This document shows positions 16,172-24,439 of a stretch of DNA of 32,948 nt, piece after piece. The notes beneath the pieces are model-generated. The model was not told the origin of the DNA, searched no databases, and saw only the letters and a list, made by a program, of their open reading frames with translations. Source of the DNA: Clostridium cibarium (GTDB lineage Bacteria > Bacillota > Clostridia > Clostridiales > Clostridiaceae); contig NZ_JACSRA010000036.1 of NCBI RefSeq assembly GCF_014836335.1, forward strand, positions 1-32,948, read 5' to 3'. Numbering within the stretch: the first letter of the stretch is position 1; every line of letters begins with the position of its first letter. A program made the translations under genes and the position numbers.

Positions 16172-16236
16172 AAGAATATATATTCTTATATTCTAGAGAA
16201 TATTTATGGTAATATTCTCATATTCTTAAGAATATG
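16172..16236. repeat. Chain of adjoining palindromes built from AGAATAT
   Basis: Within 65 bases are AAGAATATATATTCTT (16172-16187, perfect), ATATTCTAGAGAATAT (16188-16203, arms of 7), AGAATATT with AATATTCT (16197-16204 and 16211-16218, 6-base spacer) and CATATTCTTAAGAATATG (16219-16236, perfect). All share the half-site AGAATAT. It lies between the 3' ends of glnS and gltX. It may end gltX transcripts or bind a dimeric protein. Confidence 0.75.
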
Positions 16237-16263
16237 CTTATATAATGCGGGTTAAGCTAGATT

Positions 16264-17919
16264 TTAAAGAAATTTTTCGAATCTTTCTCTAACTTTTTCT
16301 TCTCCCATAATTTGCATTATAGTATAAAGATCAGGTGTATTAGCTCTGTGAGATAAAGCAGCTCTTACAGCTCCAGCTACATCTGAAATCATACCTTTGT
16401 AGTTTTCAGGATTTGCTTTATATTCTTTTCTATTTGCACAGTATCCTAAGTTTAGTCCAATAGCTTTTAAGTCATCGAACCAAGCTTCTTGGCTTCCTGC
16501 ATTAAAGTTAAATTCTTTAGCATAAGTTTTTATAACTTCTTTTGCTACTTCTAATGATAAAGTTTTAGGTAATTCTATATTTTCTTCTGTTTCATTATAG
16601 AACAATTCATCAAAGAAGTAGAATATCTTCTCCTTAACTTCATCCCATTTAGCAAAGTCTTTTCTTGGTTTTGGTCCTTCTTTATCTATGTTGAACATTT
16701 CTTTTGACATATCTTCTTTGGCTGTAACAAGTTCAAACATTTCTTTATCAAATTCTTTAGCCCAATTTGTATAGTCGTTATATACTTTATCTGCCTTGAA
16801 CTTAGAAATAACATCTTTGCTAACATCATTTAGTTTAACTATATCAAATAATGCTCCACTCTTACTCATCTTATCTAAAGCTACAGGGAATTCATGATAA
16901 TCCGCATCTGGATTTTCGCTTCTCCAATCCTCATAACTTGAATTAATTATATTTAATAAGTATTCAATAACTGATTCTGTTGGATACCCAACTTCTTTAT
17001 AGTAAGATACTGCAGCTTCAGCATCCTTTCTCTTTGAAAGTTTTCTCTTTGACCCATTGTCATTTTTCATTATTGTTGGAATATGAGCATAGTTTGGTCT
17101 ATCAAATCCTAACACATCAAATAATTGTACATGTATTGGAAGTGACGATAGCCATTCTTCTCCTCTTATAACATGAGTAGTTCTCATTAAAGCATCATCA
17201 ATTGCATGAGCAAAATGATAAGTTGGAAGACCATCAGATTTAATTATTACTATATCCTGATTATTTTCTGGGAATGAAGTATCTCCCTTTATAAGATCAT
17301 GGAATTCCACTCTATTTTCAGGATTTCCTGGTGATTTTAATCTTATTATATAACTTTCACCATTCTCTATCCTCTTAATAGCATCTTCAGCACTTATATT
17401 TCTACAAGTAGCATATTCTCCATGATATCCTGGAGTAACCTTTTCAGCCATTTGCTTTTCTCTGGTTGCATTTAATTCTTCTGCAGTACAGAAGCAAGGG
17501 TATGCTAACCCTTTTTTCACTAAATCTTTAGCAAAGGTTGAATATATTTCTTTTCTTAAACTTTGTCTGTATGGACCATAATTACCTACTTCAGTTTCTT
17601 CTCCTGTAGCTCCTTCATTAAAGTTCATACCAAAATTCTTCATAGTTTCAATAGTATCAACTATAGCACCTTTTACTTCTCTCTTCTGATCAGTATCTTC
17701 TATTCTTAAGAAAAATACTCCTTCACTTTGACTTGCTACTCTTTCATTAATTAATGCAGCAAAAACTCCACCTATATGTTGAAATCCAGTAGGGCTTGGG
17801 GCATATCTGCAAACAACTGCACCTTCCTTTAGATTTCTTTTTGGATACTTTTCTAAATAATATTCTGGTGTCTTTTCTATACTTGGAAACAGAATATCTG
17901 CTAATTTTTCAAAACTCAT
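16264..17919 (-). CDS. gltX: Glutamyl-tRNA synthetase
   Basis: GluRS charges tRNA-Glu. The 551-residue protein has an N-terminal extension of about 33 residues before the class I fold, then APSPTGFQHIGG (the HIGH region), FCTAEELNATREK, and the KMSKS equivalent KRKLSKRKDAE. A helical anticodon-binding region forms the C-terminal third. The start is ATG at 17919 behind AAAGGTGAT; a longer reading to 17967 would begin inside the T-box terminator and is rejected. Transcription is controlled by a T-box leader with a GAA specifier. Because a dedicated GlnRS lies beside it, whether this enzyme also mischarges tRNA-Gln cannot be told here. Confidence 0.96.
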   Translation of the reverse strand: MSFEKLADILFPSIEKTPEYYLEKYPKRNLKEGAVVCRYAPSPTGFQHIGGVFAALINERVASQSEGVFFLRIEDTDQKREVKGAIVDTIETMKNFGMNFNEGATGEETEVGNYGPYRQSLRKEIYSTFAKDLVKKGLAYPCFCTAEELNATREKQMAEKVTPGYHGEYATCRNISAEDAIKRIENGESYIIRLKSPGNPENRVEFHDLIKGDTSFPENNQDIVIIKSDGLPTYHFAHAIDDALMRTTHVIRGEEWLSSLPIHVQLFDVLGFDRPNYAHIPTIMKNDNGSKRKLSKRKDAEAAVSYYKEVGYPTESVIEYLLNIINSSYEDWRSENPDADYHEFPVALDKMSKSGALFDIVKLNDVSKDVISKFKADKVYNDYTNWAKEFDKEMFELVTAKEDMSKEMFNIDKEGPKPRKDFAKWDEVKEKIFYFFDELFYNETEENIELPKTLSLEVAKEVIKTYAKEFNFNAGSQEAWFDDLKAIGLNLGYCANRKEYKANPENYKGMISDVAGAVRAALSHRANTPDLYTIMQIMGEEKVRERFEKFL

Positions 17920-17952
17920 ATTATCACCTTTCCTTTGTTTTAATATAAAATA

Positions 17953-17985
17953 AAAAAAATCTTCCATCCTAACAATAGGACGAAA
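17953..17985 (-). terminator. T-box regulated terminator upstream of gltX
   Basis: On the minus strand CTTTCGTCCT pairs with AGGATGGAAG (10 bp, two wobble pairs) around ATTGTT, followed by eight T. It is the off-state of the T-box leader. Confidence 0.88.
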
Positions 17986-18190
17986 GAATATTACCTCCGT
18001 GGTACCACCTAAAATTGAATGACTAAATCATTCCACTCTTATCTTTAAGGGGATTATCCCATAACGACTCCAAAGCTTCCTTCTACAGCTAAATTTACCT
18101 TGGTTCCACCAAAATCCAAAACTCTCTTTAAAACCTAGTACTGTATACTCTTCTTCTTCTCTGCCTATACAATATATTATTTACAAATCC
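17953..18190 (-). promoter_or_regulatory. T-box riboswitch (Glu, specifier GAA) controlling gltX
   Basis: The leader of about 240 bases reads on the minus strand. The T-box proper, AGGTGGTACCACGG, is at 18010-17997. In Stem I, AGTA followed by TACAG pairs with CTGTA, directly followed by the codon GAA at 18083-18081; this is the standard specifier-loop layout and gives glutamate. GGTGGAACC, at the top of Stem I, fits the apical region. Uncharged tRNA-Glu would bind the specifier and the T-box bulge and stabilise the antiterminator, letting transcription reach gltX. Confidence 0.95.
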
Positions 18191-18196
18191 TTCTTA

Positions 18197-18225
18197 ATTA
18201 TAACTGTTGAAAATAATATTGTAAA
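18197..18225 (-). promoter_or_regulatory. Promoter of the gltX T-box transcript
   Basis: The minus strand has TTTACA (18225-18220), a 17-base spacer and TATAAT (18202-18197). Transcription would start near 18190, just before T-box Stem I. Confidence 0.87.
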
Positions 18226-18420
18226 CAGATTAACTACATTTATAAAATTCATTTTTATATAATTTTTGCAAGATATAATTCATTTTTCTTTTTCACTTTT
18301 GCAAGTATATTGTAGATTATGAAGGATACTGTTTTTATATCAAAAACATCTGTTTCTCACCGGTGTAATCTCTCCAAAGACTTATTTAAATTAAGATTTT
18401 TCATTAAATAACATTATTTT

Positions 18421-18444
18421 ATTAACATTCTAAATAATGTTAAT
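18421..18444. repeat. Inverted repeat in the gltX/rsuA intergenic region
   Basis: ATTAACATT (18421-18429) and AATGTTAAT (18436-18444) are perfect 9-base arms with a 6-base spacer. The surrounding 18230-18470 is AT-rich, has no open reading frame I trust, and also contains CACCGGTG (18358-18365) and a weak hairpin GTTTTT...AAAAAC (18331-18347). I see no recognisable function. Confidence 0.45.
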
Positions 18445-18469
18445 GATTACATATGATTTTTTTTAACAA

Positions 18470-18562
18470 ATAAAAAAAACGCAACCCTTGGGGCCAGGTT
18501 GCGTTTTAGCAATAAGCAATAAATAAAAAGGGGGCTATTTATTCCTTTTATTTATCCTTGCA
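18470..18562 (-). ncRNA. Candidate small regulatory RNA with two C-rich loops
   Basis: A self-contained minus-strand unit of about 90 bases lies in the gap between rsuA and gltX. Behind a consensus promoter, the predicted RNA has a first hairpin AATAAATA...TATTTATT (18543-18536 with 18525-18518) whose 10-base loop is GCCCCCTTTT. A second hairpin AACGCAACC...GGTTGCGTT (18505-18497 with 18486-18478) has loop TGGCCCCAAG and is followed by eight T, a strong terminator. No start codon with a ribosome binding site opens a peptide. C-rich loops of this kind in Gram-positive small RNAs usually pair with G-rich ribosome binding sites. Function here is inference. Alternatively, the second hairpin could merely end the rsuA transcript. 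Confidence 0.7.
18478..18505 (-). terminator. Rho-independent terminator of the candidate small RNA
   Basis: The 9-bp stem of AACGCAACC with GGTTGCGTT is GC-richer than its surroundings, followed on the minus strand by TTTTTTTT. It could also stop read-through from the pseudouridine synthase gene. Confidence 0.9.
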
Positions 18563-18568
18563 TAGAAT

Positions 18569-18597
18569 ATTATATGTTATTGTTAATTAAAATGCAA
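18569..18597 (-). promoter_or_regulatory. Promoter of the candidate small RNA
   Basis: On the minus strand, TTGCAT (18597-18592), a 17-base spacer and a perfect TATAAT (18574-18569). No protein gene follows before the terminator 70-90 bases downstream. Confidence 0.82.
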
Positions 18598-18668
18598 GAG
18601 ATTTTGTAAAAAAAATTTAACTCACTTCATATAATGAATGATATTCCTGCATTTTTCTATTTCATTCG

Positions 18669-19385
18669 TTAATTTAACTTTAATATCGCCAATTCATCTT
18701 CTGTTAACTCTCTATATTCGCCTTCTTCTAAATCAGTATCTAATTCTATCCCTCCGAACTTGATTCTTTGTAAATATACTACTTTTTTATCCACAGCCTC
18801 AAACATTCTTTTAACTTGATGGAACTTTCCTTCTTGAATAGTTACGTAAACCTCTGATCCTTCTTCTGTTGCTGATAATATTTCTAATTTTGCCTCCTTG
18901 CATACATATCCATCATCTAACGTTATTCCTTTTCTAAATGCTTCTACATCATCTTCTGTAACTTTCTTATCTATTTTTGCAAAATAAACCTTATCAACAT
19001 GCCATTTAGGGGATAATAATCTATGATTTAATTCACCATCATTTGTTAGTAGCAAAAGTCCAACAGTATCCTTATCGAGCCTTCCTACTGGAAATGGTTC
19101 GAATACTTGATGCTCAACTTCAAGAAGATCTATTACAGTTTCTTCTCTATTATCACAAGTTGCAGATATTACCCCATCTGGCTTATTCATAATTAGATAA
19201 ATATATTTTCTATATGTAATTTCTTCTCCATTTATTTTAATCATTGACTTTTCTGGATCAACTGCCATTCCATTATCCTTTACAATAACGCCGTCAACCT
19301 CAATAAGTCCTTTCTTTGCCATAATTTTAACTTCTTTTCTACTTCCATATCCTAGATTTGATATTACTTTATCTAATCTTTCCAT
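18669..19385 (-). CDS. RsuA/RluB-family rRNA pseudouridine synthase
   Basis: This 238-residue protein has an N-terminal S4 RNA-binding domain (MERLDKVISNLGYGSRKEV, residues 1-48) and the pseudouridine synthase domain with the catalytic motif GRLDKDTVGLLLLTNDG, D104 being the nucleophile. The C-terminal signature EGKFHQVKRMFEA is that of the RsuA branch, which modifies 16S rRNA U516. Assignment to 16S rather than 23S rRNA is likely but not certain. The ATG at 19385 has TTGGAG upstream. It looks monocistronic, set apart by a terminator at 19466 upstream. Confidence 0.92.
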   Translation of the reverse strand: MERLDKVISNLGYGSRKEVKIMAKKGLIEVDGVIVKDNGMAVDPEKSMIKINGEEITYRKYIYLIMNKPDGVISATCDNREETVIDLLEVEHQVFEPFPVGRLDKDTVGLLLLTNDGELNHRLLSPKWHVDKVYFAKIDKKVTEDDVEAFRKGITLDDGYVCKEAKLEILSATEEGSEVYVTIQEGKFHQVKRMFEAVDKKVVYLQRIKFGGIELDTDLEEGEYRELTEDELAILKLN

Positions 19386-19465
19386 TTAAACAACTCCAAT
19401 ACTTTAAAACTAATTTTATTATACCCAGTAAGCATATAATTCACAATGTAAAATCCTTATGAAAG

Positions 19466-19510
19466 CAAAAAATAAAGGATAGGCTTGTCCAAAACCTATC
19501 CTTTATTTTA
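19466..19510 (-). terminator. Rho-independent terminator of the transglycosylase operon
   Basis: AAAATAAAGGATAGG (19468-19482) pairs with CCTATCCTTTATTTT (19495-19509) and is followed on the minus strand by TTTTTTGC-type U-rich sequence. The stop codon of the transglycosylase lies inside the stem. Confidence 0.92.
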
Positions 19511-20203
19511 TATTCCATTTTTATAATATGACATAACCTTAGGTACATAATTTTGAGTTTCTTTAGGTAATTTATATAAATCAGAAGAAGATGTTACACC
19601 TCTTCTTTGAAGAGTTCCTGGCCCTGCATTATACGCTGCTACTGCCATTTCAGTATTTCCGCCATACATATTTAAGTATTCTTTCAATAACTGAACTCCA
19701 CCTTTAATGTTTTGATCTGGATCGTATGGATTAGTAATACCTTTCGATTCATAATTTTCAGGCATTAACTGCATTAAGCCCTTAGCTCCAACCGATGATG
19801 TTGAAGTACTATCAAAATCTGATTCAGACTTAATAATTGACAAAATTAAATTGGAATCCACCCCATATTGTTTAGAATATTTATCTACAATAGAGTAAAT
19901 TTTATTCATATCTGCACTTGTTGATGTAGAAGATTTTGACATTAACCTGCTTGTATTCTGATTATAGCTAAGTCCATTACCCAGCAACATCTCCATAGCT
20001 TCAAGATTCTTGCCTTTACCACTATTAACAGTGCTACCTAATTTGCCTCCAGCTTCTGTTTTATTCATATAATCTAATAAAGCTTGATAAATTATTTCAA
20101 ACTCCATTCCATCTCCAACAGACTTTTTTAATACATCTTGCATCATGTTCATACCCATTAACTGCTGTGCTGCTTTATTTGCATCATCTACCTTAATACT
20201 CAT
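19508..20203 (-). CDS. Lytic transglycosylase (SLT domain) without signal peptide
   Basis: This 231-residue protein has a soluble-lytic-transglycosylase domain in its C-terminal half (about residues 97-231). The catalytic glutamate is E127 in IIKSESDFDS; it is followed by GAKGLMQLMPEN and AVAAYNAGPG, the other conserved motifs. This enzyme class cleaves peptidoglycan to 1,6-anhydromuramyl products. The N-terminal 95 residues are polar and Met/Asn-rich, with no signal peptide or anchor, like Bacillus YjbJ (CwlQ). It lies 14 bases downstream of the repeat protein, in one operon, with AGGAGG before its ATG. How it reaches the wall is not visible. Confidence 0.9.
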   Translation of the reverse strand: MSIKVDDANKAAQQLMGMNMMQDVLKKSVGDGMEFEIIYQALLDYMNKTEAGGKLGSTVNSGKGKNLEAMEMLLGNGLSYNQNTSRLMSKSSTSTSADMNKIYSIVDKYSKQYGVDSNLILSIIKSESDFDSTSTSSVGAKGLMQLMPENYESKGITNPYDPDQNIKGGVQLLKEYLNMYGGNTEMAVAAYNAGPGTLQRRGVTSSSDLYKLPKETQNYVPKVMSYYKNGI

Positions 20204-20217
20204 ATACTCCTCCTAAA

Positions 20218-22215
20218 CTATATATTAAATGTAAATTCTCCATAGTCTTCATATTTTACTTTTCTATAATAGCTCTTTGCAAAAACCATTACCCTATATT
20301 CTCCTTTAACAAATGGAATAAATGTATAATAGTGTTTCTTGCTATATTCTTGCACCTTTACCCAATTGCCTTTTTCCATAATATAAAATTCATAACATAC
20401 ATCTTTTCCGCCATTACTAATAGCTTTAAATGTAACTTCTTTATTAATCTCAATATCGTCTTTTTCACAAATAACTTTAGTCCCTGTAACTGGACTTGCT
20501 TCAGATACATAAAAAGTTAATTCTTTTTTACTATCAAACTCTTTTTCGCACTTTACGTTTTTTGCATAAACTTCAAAAACATATTTTCCCGCACATTTAG
20601 GTTTGATTTGAATTTTTTTATTTTCTATAAAGTCAGTATCTTCAACTAGATGTCCATTAATTTTCGTTACATACCTTAATAAGACACTTTTAGTATTTTC
20701 CGTTACAGTTTCAATTTCAATTATTTCGCCAACTAAATGAACATCTTTTTGTGGAAACAATACATAATCGATTTCTCCTGGAAGATATTCTTTGGCAGTT
20801 AAATAAACAAAAGTATGACTATCGTACTCCATAGTAGAAAATTTATTTTTTACTCTTATTTCAATTTCATAATCCCCTTTTTCTTCTGGGGTAAAGTTTG
20901 ACCAATTAGCTGTTCCAAAATCAATTCTCTCAGTTTCTACATTATCTTTGTATACAATAAAAGAATATTGAAGATTTATTTCTCCTTCTGCCATTACTTT
21001 TATATTTACAGGCTGCCCTACTAAAACAACTTTTTTCGAATCTAATATTACATCAACTATTTTTGCAGGTTTTTCCGCCTTTTTATCTATAGTAAACATA
21101 ATACTTTCTTTAGCTTCATAGTCACCTTCAAAAGAAACATCTTTCACATACAGAGTAATATCATATTCTCCTTCTTTTTTTGTTTCCCATAAAAATTCAT
21201 TTCTTCTTATATATCCTGTATCCTCTGCTATAGGACCATTTACTATATAACGATATACTAATTCATTCCCCCCCCTAGCATCAGCCTTTAAAAATATGGA
21301 ACTTCCATTAACTTGAGGTGAATTAACATGTGAAGTGAATTTCTTAATCTTAACTTTGTTATAAGGTTTTACATCATATAATATCAAGGCTCTATCATCA
21401 TAATCCTTATTTGAAAGTATATCTCTAACCATACATAATAACTTATAACTTCCAGCTTCACTCTCCTGATATGTTACTATTTTCCTTGATGAATAATCTT
21501 GAATGCAAGTAGTTTTCCCATCACTATTTATTTTAACAAACTTATATAACAAGCTTCTCTTATCACCTAGATTAGCTTCTACCTTAAAAGTTAAATCTTC
21601 ATTTATTAACAAATTATCTGTTAAACATTTAAAATCAGATATTTCTATTTTAATATGAGGCAAAACATCAAACCTTACAGTCATAAATTCATCAAAGTTT
21701 TCTTTAGAATCTATCTTTTTGCATTCAACTAATATTTCCTGTCTACCTTCTTTGGTTGCTGTATAAATAAGTGCATTATCTAAATTATAATCTCTAATTA
21801 ACTCCCAATCTTGTTTTCCTTGTATCCAAAATCTATATAAAATCTTTTCATTGCTTTCTACATTAATATTAACTTTCTCTCCTACCATAACACTAGCATT
21901 ATCTAAAGTTATATTTTTAATAAGCTTTGTTTTCTTCTCATTACCTACAATATACTTTTCCTTAGCTAATAAATCATATGGTTTTGCGGAATCTATTTCC
22001 TTAGCTTGAACCATTACCATGTATTTGCCTTCTTCTGTAGGCCTCCATATACAAGTAGTTTTATCAGAAAAATCCTGAATAGTATTCCATATACCACCAC
22101 TACCTATAATAAATTTGTATTGAAGATTATCCTTTTTAAAATCTGCTTTTATATTAATCTCATCTTTAATTGTTCCAGGACTATCTTTATCAAATTTTAT
22201 TCCTTGTTCAACCAT
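20218..22215 (-). CDS. Seven-repeat protein of triple-tyrosine (Y_Y_Y) type
   Basis: This 665-residue protein is built entirely from seven beta-rich repeats of about 95 residues (roughly 1-91, 92-185, 186-282, 283-377, 378-473, 474-571, 572-665). Each has the pattern L-x-Y-x-F/Y, a Trp or Tyr strand, then EGxYxxxVxAK and a final D/Y-rich strand, as in Y_Y_Y (triple tyrosine) Ig-like domains. No signal peptide, sortase motif or membrane segment is present. The ATG at 22215 has AGAGGTGAT upstream. It is the first gene of a two-gene operon with the lytic transglycosylase, suggesting a joint role at the wall, possibly as a carbohydrate- or wall-binding scaffold. That role is inference. Confidence 0.82.
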   Translation of the reverse strand: MVEQGIKFDKDSPGTIKDEINIKADFKKDNLQYKFIIGSGGIWNTIQDFSDKTTCIWRPTEEGKYMVMVQAKEIDSAKPYDLLAKEKYIVGNEKKTKLIKNITLDNASVMVGEKVNINVESNEKILYRFWIQGKQDWELIRDYNLDNALIYTATKEGRQEILVECKKIDSKENFDEFMTVRFDVLPHIKIEISDFKCLTDNLLINEDLTFKVEANLGDKRSLLYKFVKINSDGKTTCIQDYSSRKIVTYQESEAGSYKLLCMVRDILSNKDYDDRALILYDVKPYNKVKIKKFTSHVNSPQVNGSSIFLKADARGGNELVYRYIVNGPIAEDTGYIRRNEFLWETKKEGEYDITLYVKDVSFEGDYEAKESIMFTIDKKAEKPAKIVDVILDSKKVVLVGQPVNIKVMAEGEINLQYSFIVYKDNVETERIDFGTANWSNFTPEEKGDYEIEIRVKNKFSTMEYDSHTFVYLTAKEYLPGEIDYVLFPQKDVHLVGEIIEIETVTENTKSVLLRYVTKINGHLVEDTDFIENKKIQIKPKCAGKYVFEVYAKNVKCEKEFDSKKELTFYVSEASPVTGTKVICEKDDIEINKEVTFKAISNGGKDVCYEFYIMEKGNWVKVQEYSKKHYYTFIPFVKGEYRVMVFAKSYYRKVKYEDYGEFTFNI

Positions 22216-22336
22216 ATAGTATCACCTCTTCATTCTTGATACTCTCTATTTTACCATATTATGTAAATTATTGTTAGCCTATATATATGTTTATTATACA
22301 TTTTTTATGAGCTAGAGTTAATAGTTAAATATAAAA

Positions 22337-22367
22337 AACATCAAAATATACTTATTACTTTGATGTT
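22337..22367 (-). terminator. Rho-independent terminator of pgi-UPF0178
   Basis: AACATCAAA (22337-22345) pairs with TTTGATGTT (22359-22367), with T-rich sequence on the minus strand. It overlaps the stop codon of the UPF0178 gene. Confidence 0.8.
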
Positions 22368-22803
22368 ATTTATTTATCTCTATTATTTTTTTTAATTTCT
22401 CTATTAATCTTATTTCATCTTCTTTATTTCTCTTTTTGGGATTTGGAGTCTTTCCCCCACCCCGTCTTATTCTTTGAGAAATATGTCGCTCTTCTAATAA
22501 CCTATCGATATTCTTATCTGTATAACTATATCCTTTAGGACTTAATACAAATGACTTCTTAGGCAAACACATAGCTGCCACTCCATAATCTTGAGTAATA
22601 ACTATATCATTTTCAAATGCATTATTAACAACATGCATATCCACACTTTGAAACCCACTATCTACAACCCTAACAGTTGAATAATCACTACTTATATAGT
22701 GATTTATATCGCAAAAAATAAGTACTTCTATATTTTCAGACTTCGCTACTTCTTCAATAGCGGAGATGCTTGGGCAAGCATCTCCATCTATAATAATCTT
22801 CAT
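22366..22803 (-). CDS. UPF0178 (DUF188, YaiI/YqxD) family protein
   Basis: This 145-residue protein matches the YaiI/YqxD family. The N-terminus MKIIIDGDACP carries the conserved DGDACP, and further family stretches are VVDSGFQSVDM, NDIVITQDYGVAA and the C-terminal RRGGGKTPNPKKR. The fold resembles PIN-like nucleases, but no function is established. Its ATG is 1 base past the pgi stop with only a weak ribosome binding site, so it is probably translated by coupling to pgi. Confidence 0.93.
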   Translation of the reverse strand: MKIIIDGDACPSISAIEEVAKSENIEVLIFCDINHYISSDYSTVRVVDSGFQSVDMHVVNNAFENDIVITQDYGVAAMCLPKKSFVLSPKGYSYTDKNIDRLLEERHISQRIRRGGGKTPNPKKRNKEDEIRLIEKLKKIIEINK

Positions 22804-22804
22804 A

Positions 22805-24154
22805 TTATAATCTTTTTTCTAGTTCAGCCTTCATATCTTCATATCCTGGCTTACCTAATAATGCAAACATGTTCTTCTTGTATGCTTCAACACCTGGTTG
22901 ATCAAATGGATTAACACCTAAAAGATATCCGCTAATTCCACAAGCTTTTTCAAAGAAGTAAACTAATTGTCCGAAATAATATGGTGACAATTCTGGTACA
23001 TTGACAACCATATTAGGAACTCCACCATCATTATGTGCTATTAGTGTTCCTTGGAATGCCTTTTTATTAACAAAGTCCATATCCTTACCAGCTAAGAAGT
23101 TCAATCCATCTAAATTATCTTCAGTTTCTTCGATGAAGATTTTCTTACTTACATTTTCAACATTAATAACTGTTTCAATAAGATCTCTTCTACCTTCTTG
23201 TATGTATTGACCCATAGAGTGAAGATCAGTAGTAAAGTCAACTGCTGCTGGGAATAATCCCTTATTATCTTTTCCTTCTGATTCTCCGTATAATTGTTTC
23301 CACCATTCATTGAAATAATGTAATGCTGGTTCATAGTTCACAAGGATTTCTATAGTCTTACCTTTGTTATATAATGCATTTCTAGCTGCTGCATATTTAT
23401 AACAATCATTTTCTTCTAAGTTAGGGTTTGAGTATACTTCTCTTGCATCAGCTGCACCCTTCATCATTTCATCTATATCAATTCCTGCTGCTGCTATTGG
23501 TAGCAATCCAACTGGAGTAAGAACTGAGAATCTTCCTCCTACATCATCAGGTATTACAAATGTTTCATAACCTTCTGCATCAGCTAAAGTTTTTAAAGCT
23601 CCCTTTGCTGCATCTGTTGTAGCAAATATTCTCTTCTTAGCTTCTTCTTTTCCATATTTCTTTTCCATGTATGATTTAAAAATTCTGAATGCTATAGCAG
23701 GTTCTGTAGTAGTACCAGATTTAGATATTACATTTACTGAAATATCTTTTCCATCAATAGCTTCTAAAAGATCACTCATATAAGTAGAGCTTATATTATT
23801 TCCTACATAGAAAATTTGTGGTGTCTTTCTCTTTGAAGAATCTAATGAATTTTGGAAATTATGTGTTAACATTTCTATAGCAGCTCTTGCTCCTAAGTAT
23901 GATCCACCAATTCCTATTACTATAAGAGCATCTGAATCACTCTTAATCTTTTCTGCTGACTTCTTTATTCTTTCAAATTCTACCTTATCATAATTTACAG
24001 GAAGGTCAATCCACCCTAAAAAATCGTTTCCAGCACCTGTTTTGTTATGAAGTTTGTCATGAGCCGCTTTAACTAATTCTCCCATATAACTTACTTCATG
24101 CTCTTTTAAAACTGGAGCTGTTTTTGACAAATTAAATGTCAATGCTTTTTTCAT
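22805..24154 (-). CDS. pgi: Glucose-6-phosphate isomerase
   Basis: Pgi interconverts glucose 6-phosphate and fructose 6-phosphate in glycolysis. The 449 residues match the short bacterial form of Firmicutes. Conserved parts: VIGIGGSYLGARAA, VISKSGTTTEPAIAFR (sugar phosphate binding SIS motif) and YGESEGKDNKGLFPAAVDFTTDLHS, cut here only in description. The ATG at 24154 follows GGAGGTAAT. It is cotranscribed with the UPF0178 gene. Confidence 0.97.
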   Translation of the reverse strand: MKKALTFNLSKTAPVLKEHEVSYMGELVKAAHDKLHNKTGAGNDFLGWIDLPVNYDKVEFERIKKSAEKIKSDSDALIVIGIGGSYLGARAAIEMLTHNFQNSLDSSKRKTPQIFYVGNNISSTYMSDLLEAIDGKDISVNVISKSGTTTEPAIAFRIFKSYMEKKYGKEEAKKRIFATTDAAKGALKTLADAEGYETFVIPDDVGGRFSVLTPVGLLPIAAAGIDIDEMMKGAADAREVYSNPNLEENDCYKYAAARNALYNKGKTIEILVNYEPALHYFNEWWKQLYGESEGKDNKGLFPAAVDFTTDLHSMGQYIQEGRRDLIETVINVENVSKKIFIEETEDNLDGLNFLAGKDMDFVNKKAFQGTLIAHNDGGVPNMVVNVPELSPYYFGQLVYFFEKACGISGYLLGVNPFDQPGVEAYKKNMFALLGKPGYEDMKAELEKRL

Positions 24155-24197
24155 AACTATTACCTCCGAATATTATTAATGGAAATTTACTCTTCCT

Positions 24198-24206
24198 ATT
24201 ATATCA
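24198..24206 (-). promoter_or_regulatory. Probable extended -10 promoter of pgi
   Basis: The minus strand reads TGATATAAT (24206-24198), 44 bases before the pgi start. There is no good -35 element. The rest of 24207-24388 is AT-rich and without further signals I can name. Confidence 0.55.
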
Positions 24207-24388
24207 TAGTTATTGTAGATTTTTTAACCAATTCATTATTATTATCTAATTTTAACACTCATATTATTTATGTTGCACAAAAAACTATTTTTTTATGTTT
24301 AATTTATCAATCATAAAAAATGTTGCAAGTTATTCTAGGCAATAAAATACTTTACATACTTACTTTAAATCTTATTAGACATGAAAAT

Positions 24389-24427
24389 GAACTATCTAAA
24401 ATCTTATTTCACCATTTTAGATAGTTC
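24389..24427 (-). terminator. Rho-independent terminator after the DUF3862-like gene
   Basis: The perfect stem GAACTATCTAAAAT (24389-24402) pairs with ATTTTAGATAGTTC (24414-24427). It lies 12 bases past the stop of the gene at 24440. Confidence 0.8.
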
Positions 24428-24439
24428 ATTATATTAATA

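Noticed and set aside
17920..17967. Longer gltX start adding 16 residues
   Set aside because: It would begin inside the T-box terminator hairpin and lacks a ribosome binding site; ATG 17919 has AAAGGTGAT.
18331..18365. Possible riboswitch around CACCGGTG
   Set aside because: I compared it with glycine and TPP riboswitch cores; the conserved parts are missing and no gene follows directly.
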